A stretch of DNA of 64,000 nt from Thalassobius sp047123305 (GCF_047123305.1 NZ_CP138918.1:3658001-3722000), one strand, 5' to 3'. Numbered from the stretch's first letter, positions 1 through 8,281 are shown. Numbers and translations are program-made. The notes: generated from the letters alone by a model not told the origin.

Positions 1-252
1 CAGGTCCACAATCGCCCCACGCACACGGATCGCAGCATAGGCGGAGAAACTCACACCTTCCTGCGGCGTATAGCGCCGAGCAGCGTCAATCAGGCCAAGA
101 TACCCCGCCTGTAAGAGGTCGTCGATTTCGGCAAACTGTCCAACCCGCCCCATGAAGTGCCAAGCCAGCTTGCGAACGAGCGGCATATGCTCTTTCACAA
201 GTGTGTCCGGGTCCTTCTTGGTTTGGGCGGCATAGCCCTTCTGCGCAATCAT
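1..252 (-). CDS. fliA: FliA, flagellar sigma-28 factor (N-terminal part)
   Basis: Only the first 84 codons lie in the window; the gene runs off the left edge. The translation (MIAQKGYAAQTKKDP...) contains the sigma-70 region 2 signature of FliA: VKEHMPLVRKLAWHF, then EIDDLLQAGYLGLIDAARRY and FSAYAAIRVRGAIVDL. FliA directs core RNA polymerase to late flagellar and chemotaxis genes and is held inactive by FlgM, encoded at 6722. The ATG at 252 has a GAGG-type Shine-Dalgarno and lies 22 bases after the flhF stop, so it is the third gene of the flhA-flhF-fliA operon. No flhG/fleN gene stands between flhF and fliA, as it does in Vibrio and Pseudomonas. Confidence 0.93.
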   Translation of the reverse strand, partial: MIAQKGYAAQTKKDPDTLVKEHMPLVRKLAWHFMGRVGQFAEIDDLLQAGYLGLIDAARRYTPQEGVSFSAYAAIRVRGAIVDL

Positions 253-274
253 AACCGTTCCTCACTCAAACTCA

Positions 275-1846
275 TTACTGCACCGGCAACGCAGGGCCGC
301 CGAGCAGCTCTGCCACAGTGGCCGGGGCGGCGGGGGCATCTGCGGCGTCAACGTTTTCCGTTGGCACCCAGTCCCGCATCCAATCGGACACAATGACCTC
401 GTCAGCCTGGGTCAGATTGTCGAGAACTTCCTCGCCGTCACTGGTCCAGGCCACCTGTTTGTTAAATTGCAAAAGACATGCCAGCAGGCCGGAAGACACC
501 GGCGCATATTTTGTGGTCGAGAGCAGAATCTGCACGTCCATCTCGGACCAGATGCTCAGCATATTGGCCGCCAGATCGCGCCCGTAGAAACTGGGCAGGA
601 CAAACAGGCCTTTGTCACCGTCGTGTTGGAATTTCTCCGCATAATCGCGGGCTTTTTCGGGATCATCCGGCAACAGAATGATCTGCGATCCCGGCACATT
701 GTCCGGCAGGTTGCGGCCGACGGTTTCGTCAACCAGCATCACGGTCAGCCCCAGAAGTTCAGCTTTGGACGCCAGGAAGGCCGCATCTGCGCGCGCTTCC
801 GACCCCATCACATAGAACGAAGGCTTGGCTTCACCGGCATCCAGTTTGCGGATCGCAACCCGCACGGCAGCCAGGGCTTTCTGGCGCATGTCGGGACCCG
901 CGATAAAGAACCGCCCTGCCCCCAGAGGTTCCACTGACCGCTCGGGCAGCAGGCTGGAAACAATGGCTTTGGTCAGGCCAATCAGATTGCCCGAGCGATC
1001 CAGATGCGCCAGATCCTCGCGGATGGCGGACACCACATTGGCAGGCAGAACCGGCGTGGGAATGTCAAAACCGCCCAGACCCGTGACACGCGGTGCATAT
1101 TCCAGCCCATCATCGGGCAGCGGCGCAGCGACCACCGGGGCAACCGGGGTGCGATCCGATGCGGGGGCATGGGTTGGCCTAGGCGTGTCCTGAATTTTCA
1201 CATCATCGCCACGGGCGCTGAGGAACGCCGGGCGTTTGCCCGGTGTTTCGGTCACAGGCGCGGCCTCAGGCGCTGCCTCAGTTGCTGGCGCCGTTTCGAC
1301 CGAACGTTCAGCCTGCAGAGCTTTTTCAACAGCGGCTTCAATCTCGGCCTTTTTGGCCTCTTCGGCGCGGCGGGCGGCGGCGCGTTCGGTGATGGCCTGC
1401 ACGGCGGCGGCATCTTCGGACAGATCCGCCTGCACACCGTCCTCTTCCAGACGGCGTTTCAACAACGCTTCAAACGTCGCCGGCGAGGTCATGCCAACGG
1501 GCGAGTCCGAGGCAACGTCTTCCGGCTTATGCGCTGCTGCTGGCTTTGGGGTGGGTTTTGCGGCTTTCGCAGGTTGGCGCGCTGCAATTTCTTTCTGCTG
1601 CCCCGAGGCAAAGGGAGACGCCGAAAGCGCCTCTTTCAGGCGATCGGCAATGCCGGGGGCCTCTTTGGCGGGCGGTGGGGCCAGCGGGGCCTCCTCTGCC
1701 ATTTCGCCTTCGACCATAGCAACGATTTCGAACTGACCGTTCTTGCGCGAGGAGGACATGATCAAGGCGTCTGGACCCAGCTGTCGCACAACCTCTTCCA
1801 TGGCCTGAGCACTGTCAGCGGCGCGGATGGTGATTGATTTGGTCAT
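275..1846 (-). CDS. flhF: FlhF-like protein with degenerate GTPase domain
   Basis: 523 residues, third-domain architecture of FlhF (SRP-type GTPase that places the flagellum at the pole). Residues 1-45 match the FlhF B-domain (TIRAADSAQAMEEVVRQLGPDALIMSS). Residues 50-255 are an Ala/Pro/Glu-rich linker. Residues 260-490 follow the NG-domain layout, ending in TTKYAPVSSGLLACLLQFNKQ and AWTSDGE, which fit the FlhF G4-G5 end. The P-loop is not readable: where GxTGxGKTTT is expected the sequence is FIAGPDMRQKALAAV (about 314-328), and no DTAGR G3 motif is seen. It starts at ATG 1846 with a GGAGAGG site overlapping the flhA stop region. The assignment rests on N- and C-terminal similarity plus position between flhA and fliA. 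I infer it cannot hydrolyse GTP normally. Confidence 0.8.
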   Translation of the reverse strand: MTKSITIRAADSAQAMEEVVRQLGPDALIMSSSRKNGQFEIVAMVEGEMAEEAPLAPPPAKEAPGIADRLKEALSASPFASGQQKEIAARQPAKAAKPTPKPAAAHKPEDVASDSPVGMTSPATFEALLKRRLEEDGVQADLSEDAAAVQAITERAAARRAEEAKKAEIEAAVEKALQAERSVETAPATEAAPEAAPVTETPGKRPAFLSARGDDVKIQDTPRPTHAPASDRTPVAPVVAAPLPDDGLEYAPRVTGLGGFDIPTPVLPANVVSAIREDLAHLDRSGNLIGLTKAIVSSLLPERSVEPLGAGRFFIAGPDMRQKALAAVRVAIRKLDAGEAKPSFYVMGSEARADAAFLASKAELLGLTVMLVDETVGRNLPDNVPGSQIILLPDDPEKARDYAEKFQHDGDKGLFVLPSFYGRDLAANMLSIWSEMDVQILLSTTKYAPVSSGLLACLLQFNKQVAWTSDGEEVLDNLTQADEVIVSDWMRDWVPTENVDAADAPAAPATVAELLGGPALPVQ

Positions 1847-1857
1847 GAGATCCTCTC

Positions 1858-4002
1858 CTATTGATCCATGTTCGGTACGGCGTCATGGCCACCAATGGTG
1901 CTCACAACTTCGATGCGGCGGCCCTCGGGCAGCTCGTCCAGGCCCAGAACAACTGTCTCGAGCCCATGCATACGGATGAAACCAGCCAGGGCACGGCGCA
2001 GGCCCGTGGCAACGATGATGATCGGGTGACGGCCCTCGCCGGACAGCTGTTCGCCAATCTCGGTCAGACCGGTCACAATTTTCTCAGCCAGCGCGTTGTC
2101 CACCATCAGGGCGGTGCCACCCTGCGGGATCGACCGCATCAGCATCTGCTCCAGATCGGGGCTGAGGGTGATCAGCGGCAGCGGCTGGCTCAGCGGCACA
2201 ATCTGCTGCAGCATCTGCGGCACCAGCGCCGGACGCAGGCGTTCAGCCATTTCCATCGGGGCCAGACCCAGCGCCGAGATATCGGCCATGCCTTCCAGAA
2301 TGCGGCGCAGATCACCCACCGGAATACGTTCCATCAACAGGAAGCGCAGCACCGAGGTCAACACATGCAGCGGCACCAATTTCGGCACAACGGTTTCCAC
2401 CAAGGTCGGGCTGCTCTTTTCAAGGATGTTCAGCAGGGTCTGCACATCATCGGGACCAATCAGCTTGTCCGCGTGCTGATAGAGCAGCTGGCTCAAGTGT
2501 GTGGCGACAACCGCTTCGGGTTCGACCACAACATAATCGTCGGCTTCTGCTTCGGCCTGCTGGTGGGGCTGGATCCAGACCGCATCCATGCCAAAGCTGG
2601 GGTCGGTACATTCGATCCCCTTCAGCTTGCGGCGCGACATGCCACCGGGCAGCGCCAGTTTGCGGTCGGGGTAGACGGCGTCTTCGCCAACAATCGCCTG
2701 ACCAATGCGCAGACGGTACTGGTTGGCCTCTAGGTTCAGATCGTCACGGATCCGCACACCCGGCACCACAAAGCCCATCGCGCGGGACGCATCGCGGCGC
2801 ACGCCAGTGATCGAGGAGACCAGCGGGCTGGCTTCGCCGCCATCGATCAGCGGGATCAGGCCATAGCCGATCTGGATCGAAACAGGGGCGTAGTCGGTGA
2901 TGTCATCAGCGGTGATGGTGGCGGAGGGCTTGTCGGCCTCTTCCTTCTGCTGCTGCACCGCTTGTTTCTCTTCTGCCTTCTCCGTTTCGGCTTTGCGGGC
3001 ATCGCGCTGCTTTGAGAAATAGGCCGCCCCACCCGCCGCAGCTGCGGCCATGAGGAAAATCAGGTTCGGCATGCCGGGGACAAGCCCCAGAATAGCCATC
3101 ACAGCAGCAACCGGCACCCAGGCGCGGCTGATGTTCATCTGCTCACCGATATGGGCTGCCATATCCTGAGTCGAGCTGACGCGGGTCACGATGATCGCGG
3201 TGGCAATCGACAGCAGAAGCGACGGGATCTGTGCAACAAGACCATCTCCGATCGACAGCAGAACATAGGCCTGCGCCGCATCGCCCACCGCCATAGAATA
3301 CTGTGCCACGCCGATGATGATGCCGCCGATGATGTTCGCCGCCAGAATCAGAATGCCGGCAACCGCGTCGCCTTTTACAAACTTCGACGCACCATCCATG
3401 GCGCCGTAGAAATCCGCCTCGGACGCCACTTCGGCGCGACGTTCGCGGGCTTCGTCATTGGTCAGAATACCGGCATTGAGGTCGGCGTCGATCGCCATCT
3501 GTTTGCCCGGCAAAGCATCCAGGGTGAAACGGGCCGAAACCTCGGACACACGGCCCGCACCTTTGGTAATTACTACAAGGTTGATGATCATCAGGATGGC
3601 AAAGACCACGATCCCAACCGCAAAGTTGCCGCCGATCACAAAGTTGCCAAAGGCTTCAATCACCTTGCCAGCGGCCCCTGCCCCGTTGTGGCCCTCGGTA
3701 AGAACAATCCGGGTCGAGGCGACGTTCAGCGCCAGCCGCAGAACGGTGGCAATCAGCAGAACACTGGGGAACGAGGAGAAGTCCATCGGACGGTAGCTGT
3801 GCAGCGAAACCATCAGAACCAGCAGCGCCAGCAGGATGTTAAAGACAAAGAAGATGTCCAGCAGCGCCACCGGCAGCGGCAGAACCATCATGGCCACAAC
3901 GGCCAGAATGCCAAAGGGCAAGGTCATGCCGCCGAAGCGGGTCATCATTGCCTGGGCGCCTCCACCCTGTCCGGCTCCTTGATTGGCGTTGGTCACTGCC
4001 AT
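1858..4002 (-). CDS. flhA: FlhA, flagellar type III export gate protein
   Basis: 714 residues from the ATG at 4002. FlhA forms the nonameric export gate with FliPQR/FlhB; its cytoplasmic C-domain docks chaperone-substrate complexes. Eight hydrophobic segments fill residues 30-320, including the FHIPEP-family signature region RLALNVASTRIVLTEG and GKVIEAFGNFVIGGN, followed by the conserved cytoplasmic loop (EVSARFTLDALPGKQMAIDADL). The C-terminal half is the soluble domain. A GTG at 4035 could add 11 residues, but it lies in a leader hairpin (CCCCG 4035-4039 with CGGGG 4046-4050) and I prefer ATG 4002, which has AAGG 12 bases upstream. A perfect sigma-54 promoter (4069-4084) reads into the gene; flhF follows after 11 bases. 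Confidence 0.95.
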   Translation of the reverse strand: MAVTNANQGAGQGGGAQAMMTRFGGMTLPFGILAVVAMMVLPLPVALLDIFFVFNILLALLVLMVSLHSYRPMDFSSFPSVLLIATVLRLALNVASTRIVLTEGHNGAGAAGKVIEAFGNFVIGGNFAVGIVVFAILMIINLVVITKGAGRVSEVSARFTLDALPGKQMAIDADLNAGILTNDEARERRAEVASEADFYGAMDGASKFVKGDAVAGILILAANIIGGIIIGVAQYSMAVGDAAQAYVLLSIGDGLVAQIPSLLLSIATAIIVTRVSSTQDMAAHIGEQMNISRAWVPVAAVMAILGLVPGMPNLIFLMAAAAAGGAAYFSKQRDARKAETEKAEEKQAVQQQKEEADKPSATITADDITDYAPVSIQIGYGLIPLIDGGEASPLVSSITGVRRDASRAMGFVVPGVRIRDDLNLEANQYRLRIGQAIVGEDAVYPDRKLALPGGMSRRKLKGIECTDPSFGMDAVWIQPHQQAEAEADDYVVVEPEAVVATHLSQLLYQHADKLIGPDDVQTLLNILEKSSPTLVETVVPKLVPLHVLTSVLRFLLMERIPVGDLRRILEGMADISALGLAPMEMAERLRPALVPQMLQQIVPLSQPLPLITLSPDLEQMLMRSIPQGGTALMVDNALAEKIVTGLTEIGEQLSGEGRHPIIIVATGLRRALAGFIRMHGLETVVLGLDELPEGRRIEVVSTIGGHDAVPNMDQ

Positions 4003-4068
4003 CTTGCTCTGACACCTTATTTTGCTGTTTCTCACCCCGTTTTGGCGGGGCCATTCAGGGAAGAAATC

Positions 4069-4084
4069 TGCAAGGCGCGTGCCA
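4069..4084 (-). promoter_or_regulatory. Sigma-54 promoter of flhA-flhF-fliA
   Basis: Minus strand reads TGGCACGCGCCTTGCA, an exact fit to TGGCACG-N4-TTGCA. It stands 67 bases before the flhA ATG and is back to back with the sigma-54 promoter at 4132, so both directions from this intergenic region depend on RpoN and its AAA+ activators. Confidence 0.88.
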
Positions 4085-4131
4085 GCCTCCTAAGGGGCAG
4101 TGATTTTATTTCGCGCGTATGAGGGCGGGTT

Positions 4132-4147
4132 TGGCACGGCCATTGCA
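4132..4147 (+). promoter_or_regulatory. Sigma-54 promoter of flgP-flgT-flgA
   Basis: TGGCACGGCCATTGCA matches the -24/-12 consensus exactly. The predicted start is near 4159, 43 bases before the flgP ATG. Confidence 0.88.
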
Positions 4148-4201
4148 GACAACCGACCAAATGTTTCACCGCCCAATGTTTCACCGATGGAGACAGCGAC
4201 C

Positions 4202-4768
4202 ATGATCCGCATACCCAAACCCCTACCGCTCGTCGGTACTGCCCTGACCCTCAGCATGTTGGTCTCGGCCTGTGTCAAAGCGCCAATGCGCGCGGTGCAG
4301 GCCCTGCCGCAAGAACCGGGCCAGGAAACCGCCGCATTGGCGGTGACCAAAGACAACCTCGACGTTCTGTCGGGTGAAAAGAAAGCTCCCATGCTGGCGC
4401 TTGGAAATTCTAGCCTGCTGTCGCCAAAACCCGAACCGGTGCAGATCACCGGGGTTGGCTACAGCCAGATCGGGGCGCAGCCCGGCAAAACGCTGAACGA
4501 ACGACGCCTGATGGCGATGCGTGCCGCGCGGATGGAAGCCATGCGTGACCTGACCGAGCAAATCCACGGGTTGCAGATGAACTCGGACACCACGCTGCGC
4601 GACAGTGTGATCCGTTCGGACAATCTGCGGGCTGTTGTTGACGGGGAAATCCGAGGCGCCAAAACCGTGCGGATTGTGCCCAAGGGCAAGGACAGCTTCC
4701 AGGTCATTCTGGCGCTGGATCCCGACACCGTGTCCTACATCCTTCGGGCGGCGCGCGGTCAGGTCTGA
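4202..4768 (+). CDS. flgP: FlgP-like LPP20 outer-membrane lipoprotein
   Basis: 188 residues. The N-terminus (MIRIPKPLPLVGTALTLSML) is a lipoprotein signal ending in the lipobox LVSAC. The C-terminal half (ITGVGYSQIG, then NERRLMAMRAARMEAMRDLTEQIHGL) is the LPP20/FlgP fold. In Vibrio FlgP is a lipoprotein of the outer-membrane-associated flagellar ring; the neighbouring flgT and flgA support the same role here. The start at 4202 is chosen because it has GGAG nine bases upstream and begins the signal peptide; longer reading upstream would put residues before the signal. FlgO, the usual third partner in Vibrio, is not found in the window. Confidence 0.82.
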   Translation: MIRIPKPLPLVGTALTLSMLVSACVKAPMRAVQALPQEPGQETAALAVTKDNLDVLSGEKKAPMLALGNSSLLSPKPEPVQITGVGYSQIGAQPGKTLNERRLMAMRAARMEAMRDLTEQIHGLQMNSDTTLRDSVIRSDNLRAVVDGEIRGAKTVRIVPKGKDSFQVILALDPDTVSYILRAARGQV

Positions 4769-4786
4769 TCGCCCCGCCCTACTCTG

Positions 4787-4796
4787 CCCCCCCCCC
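4787..4796. repeat. C10 homopolymer in the flgP-flgT spacer
   Basis: Ten consecutive C residues lie between the flgP stop (4766-4768) and the flgT GGAG site (about 4807). Length change would not shift a reading frame but would alter the spacer before flgT. Confidence 0.9.
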
Positions 4797-4817
4797 TTCT
4801 TTGATCGGAGTTCCGCC

Positions 4818-5918
4818 ATGCCCCGCGCCCGCCTCTCGCTGATCCTTGCCACATTGGTTGCCCTTGCCCTGCCGCTTTCGGCGCAGGCGCAGGCAGTCTG
4901 GGTGGAGGTCATCGGCCACGCGGTTGCCAACGGCAGCAAGGACAAGCCAGGCGCGCGCCGCCGGGCCTTGGCGGATGCGCTGATCTCGGCCGGAATGGCG
5001 GGCGGGGTGCAGATGAAAGGCCACACTGTTGTGGACAAGGGGCGTGTGGTCCGTGACCTGACCATGATGCGGGCTGCAGGCCGTGTTCTGCGCTATGACC
5101 GGCTGGGCGAGGTCTGGTCGGGCAGCACAATCCAAGTGCGACTTCGCGCCTTAGTTGCGCCGCTGGAGGGCCCGGCCTGCGGCACCCGTCGCAACATCGT
5201 TCTGGTGGCAATGGCACCGGATATCCGCACCTCTGCGTCGGCGCCCGCCTGGGCCTCGCAATTGGGCGCTGAGCTTTACAATGACGCTATGGCGCGGGTC
5301 AGTCGCCATGATGCGGTGACCGTCAAACATGTGATGGGTATGGGCCAGACCCCAGTTTCACCAAAGAAAATCACCTCGTTTGACTATACCGCCCTGACCC
5401 GTGGGCATATCCATACCCACCCCGGCGACACCCAGCTGATCACCTATTTCGATGTCGACACCGAGGTCATAAAGGGGCGCGAACATCTGGTCCTGCGGGC
5501 TCGTCTGCAACTGATCGAAGGCACCGGCCAACGCACGGAACGGGAACTGTCCAACGCCGTGAAGCTGCCCGGTCGCGGCCCAATGACCAACGCCATAGGC
5601 AAACGACGCCACAAGCTAAAGGCGAGCCTTGAAGAAGGCTTTACCGAAATTCTAGAAGGCCTGATGGATCTGGCCACCTGCACCCCTGTTGCCGCCCATG
5701 TCGCCCGTTCAGGTAAGACATTGAGTGTGCCCGTAGGACGCGCGCAGGGCCTCAGCCGCTCAGCGCTGGCCTTCACCGAAAACCCAGCCTCTGACTTTGA
5801 AGCGCTGGAAATTGTGAAACTGCAGGGCAACCGCGCCATCTTGCGTCCGGTGGACCCCGCGACACCTCTGTCGGTGTTTGACGGTCGGATTGTCCGCTTC
5901 GTCGACTCCGGGAGCTGA
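4818..5918 (+). CDS. flgT: FlgT, flagellar H-ring assembly protein
   Basis: 366 residues, close to the size of Vibrio FlgT. A Sec signal peptide (MPRARLSLILATLVALALPLSAQA) is followed by an N-domain starting VWVEVIGHAVANGSKDKPGARRRALADAL, typical of FlgT, a TolB-like middle part, and a C-domain with SGKTLSVPVGRAQGLS. FlgT builds the H ring around the LP ring in Vibrio, and in R. sphaeroides a distant FlgT interacts with MotB and FliL and is needed for rotation. The ATG at 4818 has GGAG seven bases upstream. Five bases separate it from flgA. Confidence 0.85.
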   Translation: MPRARLSLILATLVALALPLSAQAQAVWVEVIGHAVANGSKDKPGARRRALADALISAGMAGGVQMKGHTVVDKGRVVRDLTMMRAAGRVLRYDRLGEVWSGSTIQVRLRALVAPLEGPACGTRRNIVLVAMAPDIRTSASAPAWASQLGAELYNDAMARVSRHDAVTVKHVMGMGQTPVSPKKITSFDYTALTRGHIHTHPGDTQLITYFDVDTEVIKGREHLVLRARLQLIEGTGQRTERELSNAVKLPGRGPMTNAIGKRRHKLKASLEEGFTEILEGLMDLATCTPVAAHVARSGKTLSVPVGRAQGLSRSALAFTENPASDFEALEIVKLQGNRAILRPVDPATPLSVFDGRIVRFVDSGS

Positions 5919-5923
5919 ACCCG

Positions 5924-6664
5924 ATGAAGATCTTACGCCCCCTTCCCTTGCTGCTGGCGCTGGCCCTCTCGCCGCTCAGCACGCAGGCCACCACAGCCCC
6001 GGATAACCCGTATCAAGACGGGATCAGCGGCGTGGAACTGCGGACATTGATCCAGGACGCCATGAGCGCGGCACGGATTTCCGGCCAGATCTCGATCTCA
6101 GGCAACCGCGCCTATCCCCCCTGTTCGCAGCCGCCCAGCATCCAGCCACAAAAGGGCAAATGGGCAATGCTGAAAGTGACCTGCTCCGGCAAACGCAGCT
6201 GGACCAGACATATCCGCACCTCGATCAAACCGGGCAACGTTGTGCCGCGCAAGGCCAGGGTCAAAGAAGACAGCGGTCCAATGGTGGTGGTGCTGAACAA
6301 GAGCATCAAGAAGGGCACGGTCATCACCGCAGCCGACATTCAGATGCGCCCCGTCAGCGCCACATCTGCCCAGGGCAGTTTTACCAATCCGGCCCATGTG
6401 ATTGGGCAAAGATTATCGAAAAATTTAAGCGAAGGCCGCGCCATTCAGGCACGCCATTTGCAAAAAAACTACATGATCGGTCGCGACATGCCTGTGGCGA
6501 TCCAATTTTCGGGCAGTGGCCTGTCAATCTCGACCCCAGGAATCTCGTTAGAAGACGGGGAGTTAGGGGACTATATCGAGGTCAGGAACCTGTCCAGCGG
6601 GACCGTGTTAAAAGGAATGATTACGGGGCCGCAAAAAATCACCGTTCGGGCTAAAACTCACTGA
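5924..6664 (+). CDS. flgA: FlgA, P-ring assembly chaperone
   Basis: 246 residues with a signal peptide (MKILRPLPLLLALALSPLSTQA). The C-terminal half is an SAF domain: VVVLNKSIKKGTVITAADIQMRPV, then the FlgA hallmarks NPAHVIGQRLSKNLSEGRAI and LSSGTVLKGMITGPQKITV. FlgA is a periplasmic chaperone for FlgI polymerisation. The upstream part (residues 30-120) contains two cysteine positions (PPCSQ, KVTCSG) that could form a disulfide. It is the last gene of the sigma-54 operon that begins with flgP, five bases after flgT. Confidence 0.9.
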   Translation: MKILRPLPLLLALALSPLSTQATTAPDNPYQDGISGVELRTLIQDAMSAARISGQISISGNRAYPPCSQPPSIQPQKGKWAMLKVTCSGKRSWTRHIRTSIKPGNVVPRKARVKEDSGPMVVVLNKSIKKGTVITAADIQMRPVSATSAQGSFTNPAHVIGQRLSKNLSEGRAIQARHLQKNYMIGRDMPVAIQFSGSGLSISTPGISLEDGELGDYIEVRNLSSGTVLKGMITGPQKITVRAKTH

Positions 6665-6678
6665 GCCTACGTCGTTTA
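6652..6678 (+). promoter_or_regulatory. Candidate FliA (sigma-28) promoter of flgM
   Basis: TAAAACTC, 11 bases, GTCGTTTA. Box sequence and spacing agree with the sites before fliD, the MCP and the 7591-8175 gene. It overlaps the flgA 3' end and stands 43 bases before flgM. A TATAAT at 6677-6682 is an alternative -10. Confidence 0.5.
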
Positions 6679-6721
6679 TAATATCGTGAAATGATACGTT
6701 TCAGATAGGAGAGAGAGAGCT

Positions 6722-7027
6722 ATGGTCGATCCGATCAAAATATCGTCCAATGCCTCAGCAGCACGTTCCGTAACGACGAGCACAAATTCGGCTCGGGCGC
6801 AAACTGCCGCGCCTGCCAAAGCCGGAGCTGTTGCGGGGGCAAAGACAGACGCAGTGTCGCTGAGCGCGACGGCCAGCCAGATGCCAGATGAGCTGAAGGC
6901 AGGACCGCCGTTTGACACCGAAGCGGTGAACAGCATCAAAAACAAACTGGCCGATGGGAACTACCCCGTCGATGTCGACAAGATCACCGACAGTCTGTTC
7001 CAGGGCTACCTGGAATTGGCCGGTTAA
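6722..7027 (+). CDS. flgM: FlgM, anti-sigma-28 factor
   Basis: 101 residues. A low-complexity Ala/Ser/Thr-rich N-terminal half (secretion and disordered part) precedes the FlgM C-terminal helices: TDAVSLSATASQM and FDTEAVNSIKNKLADGNYPVDVDKITDSLFQGYLEL. FlgM binds FliA and is exported when the hook is complete, releasing late transcription. A purine-rich site (AGGAGAGAGAGAGCT) precedes the ATG. Position after flgA is as in many flagellar systems. Confidence 0.93.
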   Translation: MVDPIKISSNASAARSVTTSTNSARAQTAAPAKAGAVAGAKTDAVSLSATASQMPDELKAGPPFDTEAVNSIKNKLADGNYPVDVDKITDSLFQGYLELAG

Positions 7028-7052
7028 TAAAATACAACGTAGGGGCTGACGT

Positions 7053-7418
7053 ATGACCACCGTCCAACTGATCCACCTGGCTGCAAGCGCATTGCTTCTG
7101 GGCGCCGCATTCACCTTGGTGATGCACCGCATGAAGCTGCGCAAGGCTTTCGCAAGCCGCAAACAGGAGACCGCTGAATTGCTCGATTCCCTTGAGGAAC
7201 GTCTGGAAGCCCAGATGAAAGCGCAGACCGTGCTGATGAGCGAGCAGAACAAGAAGATGTCCAAAATCGCCACCCAGGTGTCGACGCTGGCAGATGAGCG
7301 GTTGGTGGAGCAGGCGATTTCGATCGCCAAGATGGGCGGGGATCCCGAACACATCAGCACCGCCGTGGGACTGTCCATCGACGAAGCCCGCACCTTGCAC
7401 CGCTTCCGCCAGAACTAA
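7053..7418 (+). CDS. DUF2802-like membrane-anchored coiled-coil protein
   Basis: 121 residues. One N-terminal membrane segment (about 5-25), then a long helix rich in charged residues and Gln (30-85, coiled-coil type), then EQAISIAKMGGDPEHISTAVGLSIDEARTLHRF, the small helix-turn-helix-like tail typical of DUF2802 proteins found beside flagellar and chemotaxis genes. Function is unknown. It lies 25 bases after flgM and ends just before a strong terminator (7448-7470), so flgM and this gene form one short transcript. Confidence 0.7.
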   Translation: MTTVQLIHLAASALLLGAAFTLVMHRMKLRKAFASRKQETAELLDSLEERLEAQMKAQTVLMSEQNKKMSKIATQVSTLADERLVEQAISIAKMGGDPEHISTAVGLSIDEARTLHRFRQN

Positions 7419-7447
7419 GTAGCGGTTCAATTCGGGGACAAATGAAC

Positions 7448-7470
7448 AAAGGCCGGCATTGCCGGCCTTT
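7448..7470 (+). terminator. Rho-independent terminator after flgM operon
   Basis: Perfect 10-bp stem AAAGGCCGGC / GCCGGCCTTT with a 3-base loop, followed by TTGTTTTGTTT. Confidence 0.88.
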
Positions 7471-7542
7471 TGTTTTGTTTGCAGTCTGCCCCGCCATGCC
7501 GCAGCCCCCCAAAGCCGAAGATCCCAAAGCCGAAGACAAAGA

Positions 7543-7566
7543 AAAACCGGGCCCAGGCCCGGTTTT
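7543..7566 (-). terminator. Terminator of the 7591-8175 gene
   Basis: Inverted repeat AAAACCGGGCC / GGCCCGGTTTT with a very short loop. On the minus strand the stem is followed by TTTTTCTTTG, so it terminates the minus gene that stops at 7591; it may also act on the plus strand. Confidence 0.8.
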
Positions 7567-7590
7567 GTTCGCTGTCGCGATCAGAGACGA

Positions 7591-8175
7591 TCACATAATC
7601 GGCGTCACCTGTGCCCCGGCCGCAAGACGTAAGGCCCAGGCCTCTACATCATCTTCGAACACTTTGTGGATCGAGGGGCTGAAGCGCAGCAAGGCGGCAA
7701 TCGCCAGTTCGCGCTTGTCTTCAAACTCTGCCATCAGGCCTTTGTCGACCTCGGACCAGTTGGTTTCCGGCAGGCGCACCTGCGCGCGGCTGCCATCTGA
7801 AGAAAAGCGCAGATCCCAGTCAAAGCCAAACAAGGTCAGAGAGACCATATTGCCGGGGTTAAACGAGCCGGAGCGGCGGATCATATGCATGCCCACATAG
7901 TCATGCAGCGCGTCACTGGAGTTGCGCAGAACCTCTGCGGCCACCGGACGCCAGCCCTGATCCACGTTGTTCTTGAGCGCTTTCCACGGGGTGATTTCAT
8001 CAGGCCGGAAAGCAATCACTTCCCGCGTTTCATCCTCAACCTCGATCTGTCCGGGTTTGACGGTGCCAATCTCAAAACTTGCTTCGCCAATGGCCAGCCG
8101 CGCGAAGGGTGCAACGTCCAAAATAGGCATTGCAGGCACCGCCGCATCGTTAAAAGTCGGCTCATGTACGCTCAT
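7591..8175 (-). CDS. Unknown protein, late flagellar regulon by promoter
   Basis: 194 residues, not recognised. Start chosen at ATG 8175 (MSVHEPTFNDAAVP) because AAGGAG sits six bases upstream. No signal peptide or membrane segment is seen; it is a soluble mixed alpha/beta-type sequence with a central RRSGSFNPGNMVSLTLFGFDW and a C-terminal helical part (ELAIAALLRFSPSIHKVFEDD). A TAAA-N15-GTCGTT site lies 40 bases upstream, which would place it with flagellin, fliD and the MCP. It is bounded by its own terminator. Role is unknown; a late flagellar or taxis accessory is an inference from the promoter only. Confidence 0.75.
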   Translation of the reverse strand: MSVHEPTFNDAAVPAMPILDVAPFARLAIGEASFEIGTVKPGQIEVEDETREVIAFRPDEITPWKALKNNVDQGWRPVAAEVLRNSSDALHDYVGMHMIRRSGSFNPGNMVSLTLFGFDWDLRFSSDGSRAQVRLPETNWSEVDKGLMAEFEDKRELAIAALLRFSPSIHKVFEDDVEAWALRLAAGAQVTPIM

Positions 8176-8214
8176 CGTAAACTCCTTAAAGGATGTACTC
8201 GTCTCTTGAACTCT

Positions 8215-8241
8215 CCAACGACGCAAACGGGCCAGTTTTTA
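8215..8241 (-). promoter_or_regulatory. Candidate FliA promoter of the 7591-8175 gene
   Basis: Minus strand reads TAAAAACT, 11 bases, GTCGTTGG. Spacing equals that of flgM, fliD and MCP sites. Confidence 0.55.
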
Positions 8242-8281
8242 CCCATTGGCCGGGAAAACTCCGACCCAGAGCGCAGGGAAA

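Noticed and set aside
1004..1837. 277-codon plus-strand frame opposite flhF
   Set aside because: Arg/Gly-rich composition and complete overlap with a gene of clear FlhF ends; an antisense shadow of GC-rich coding DNA.
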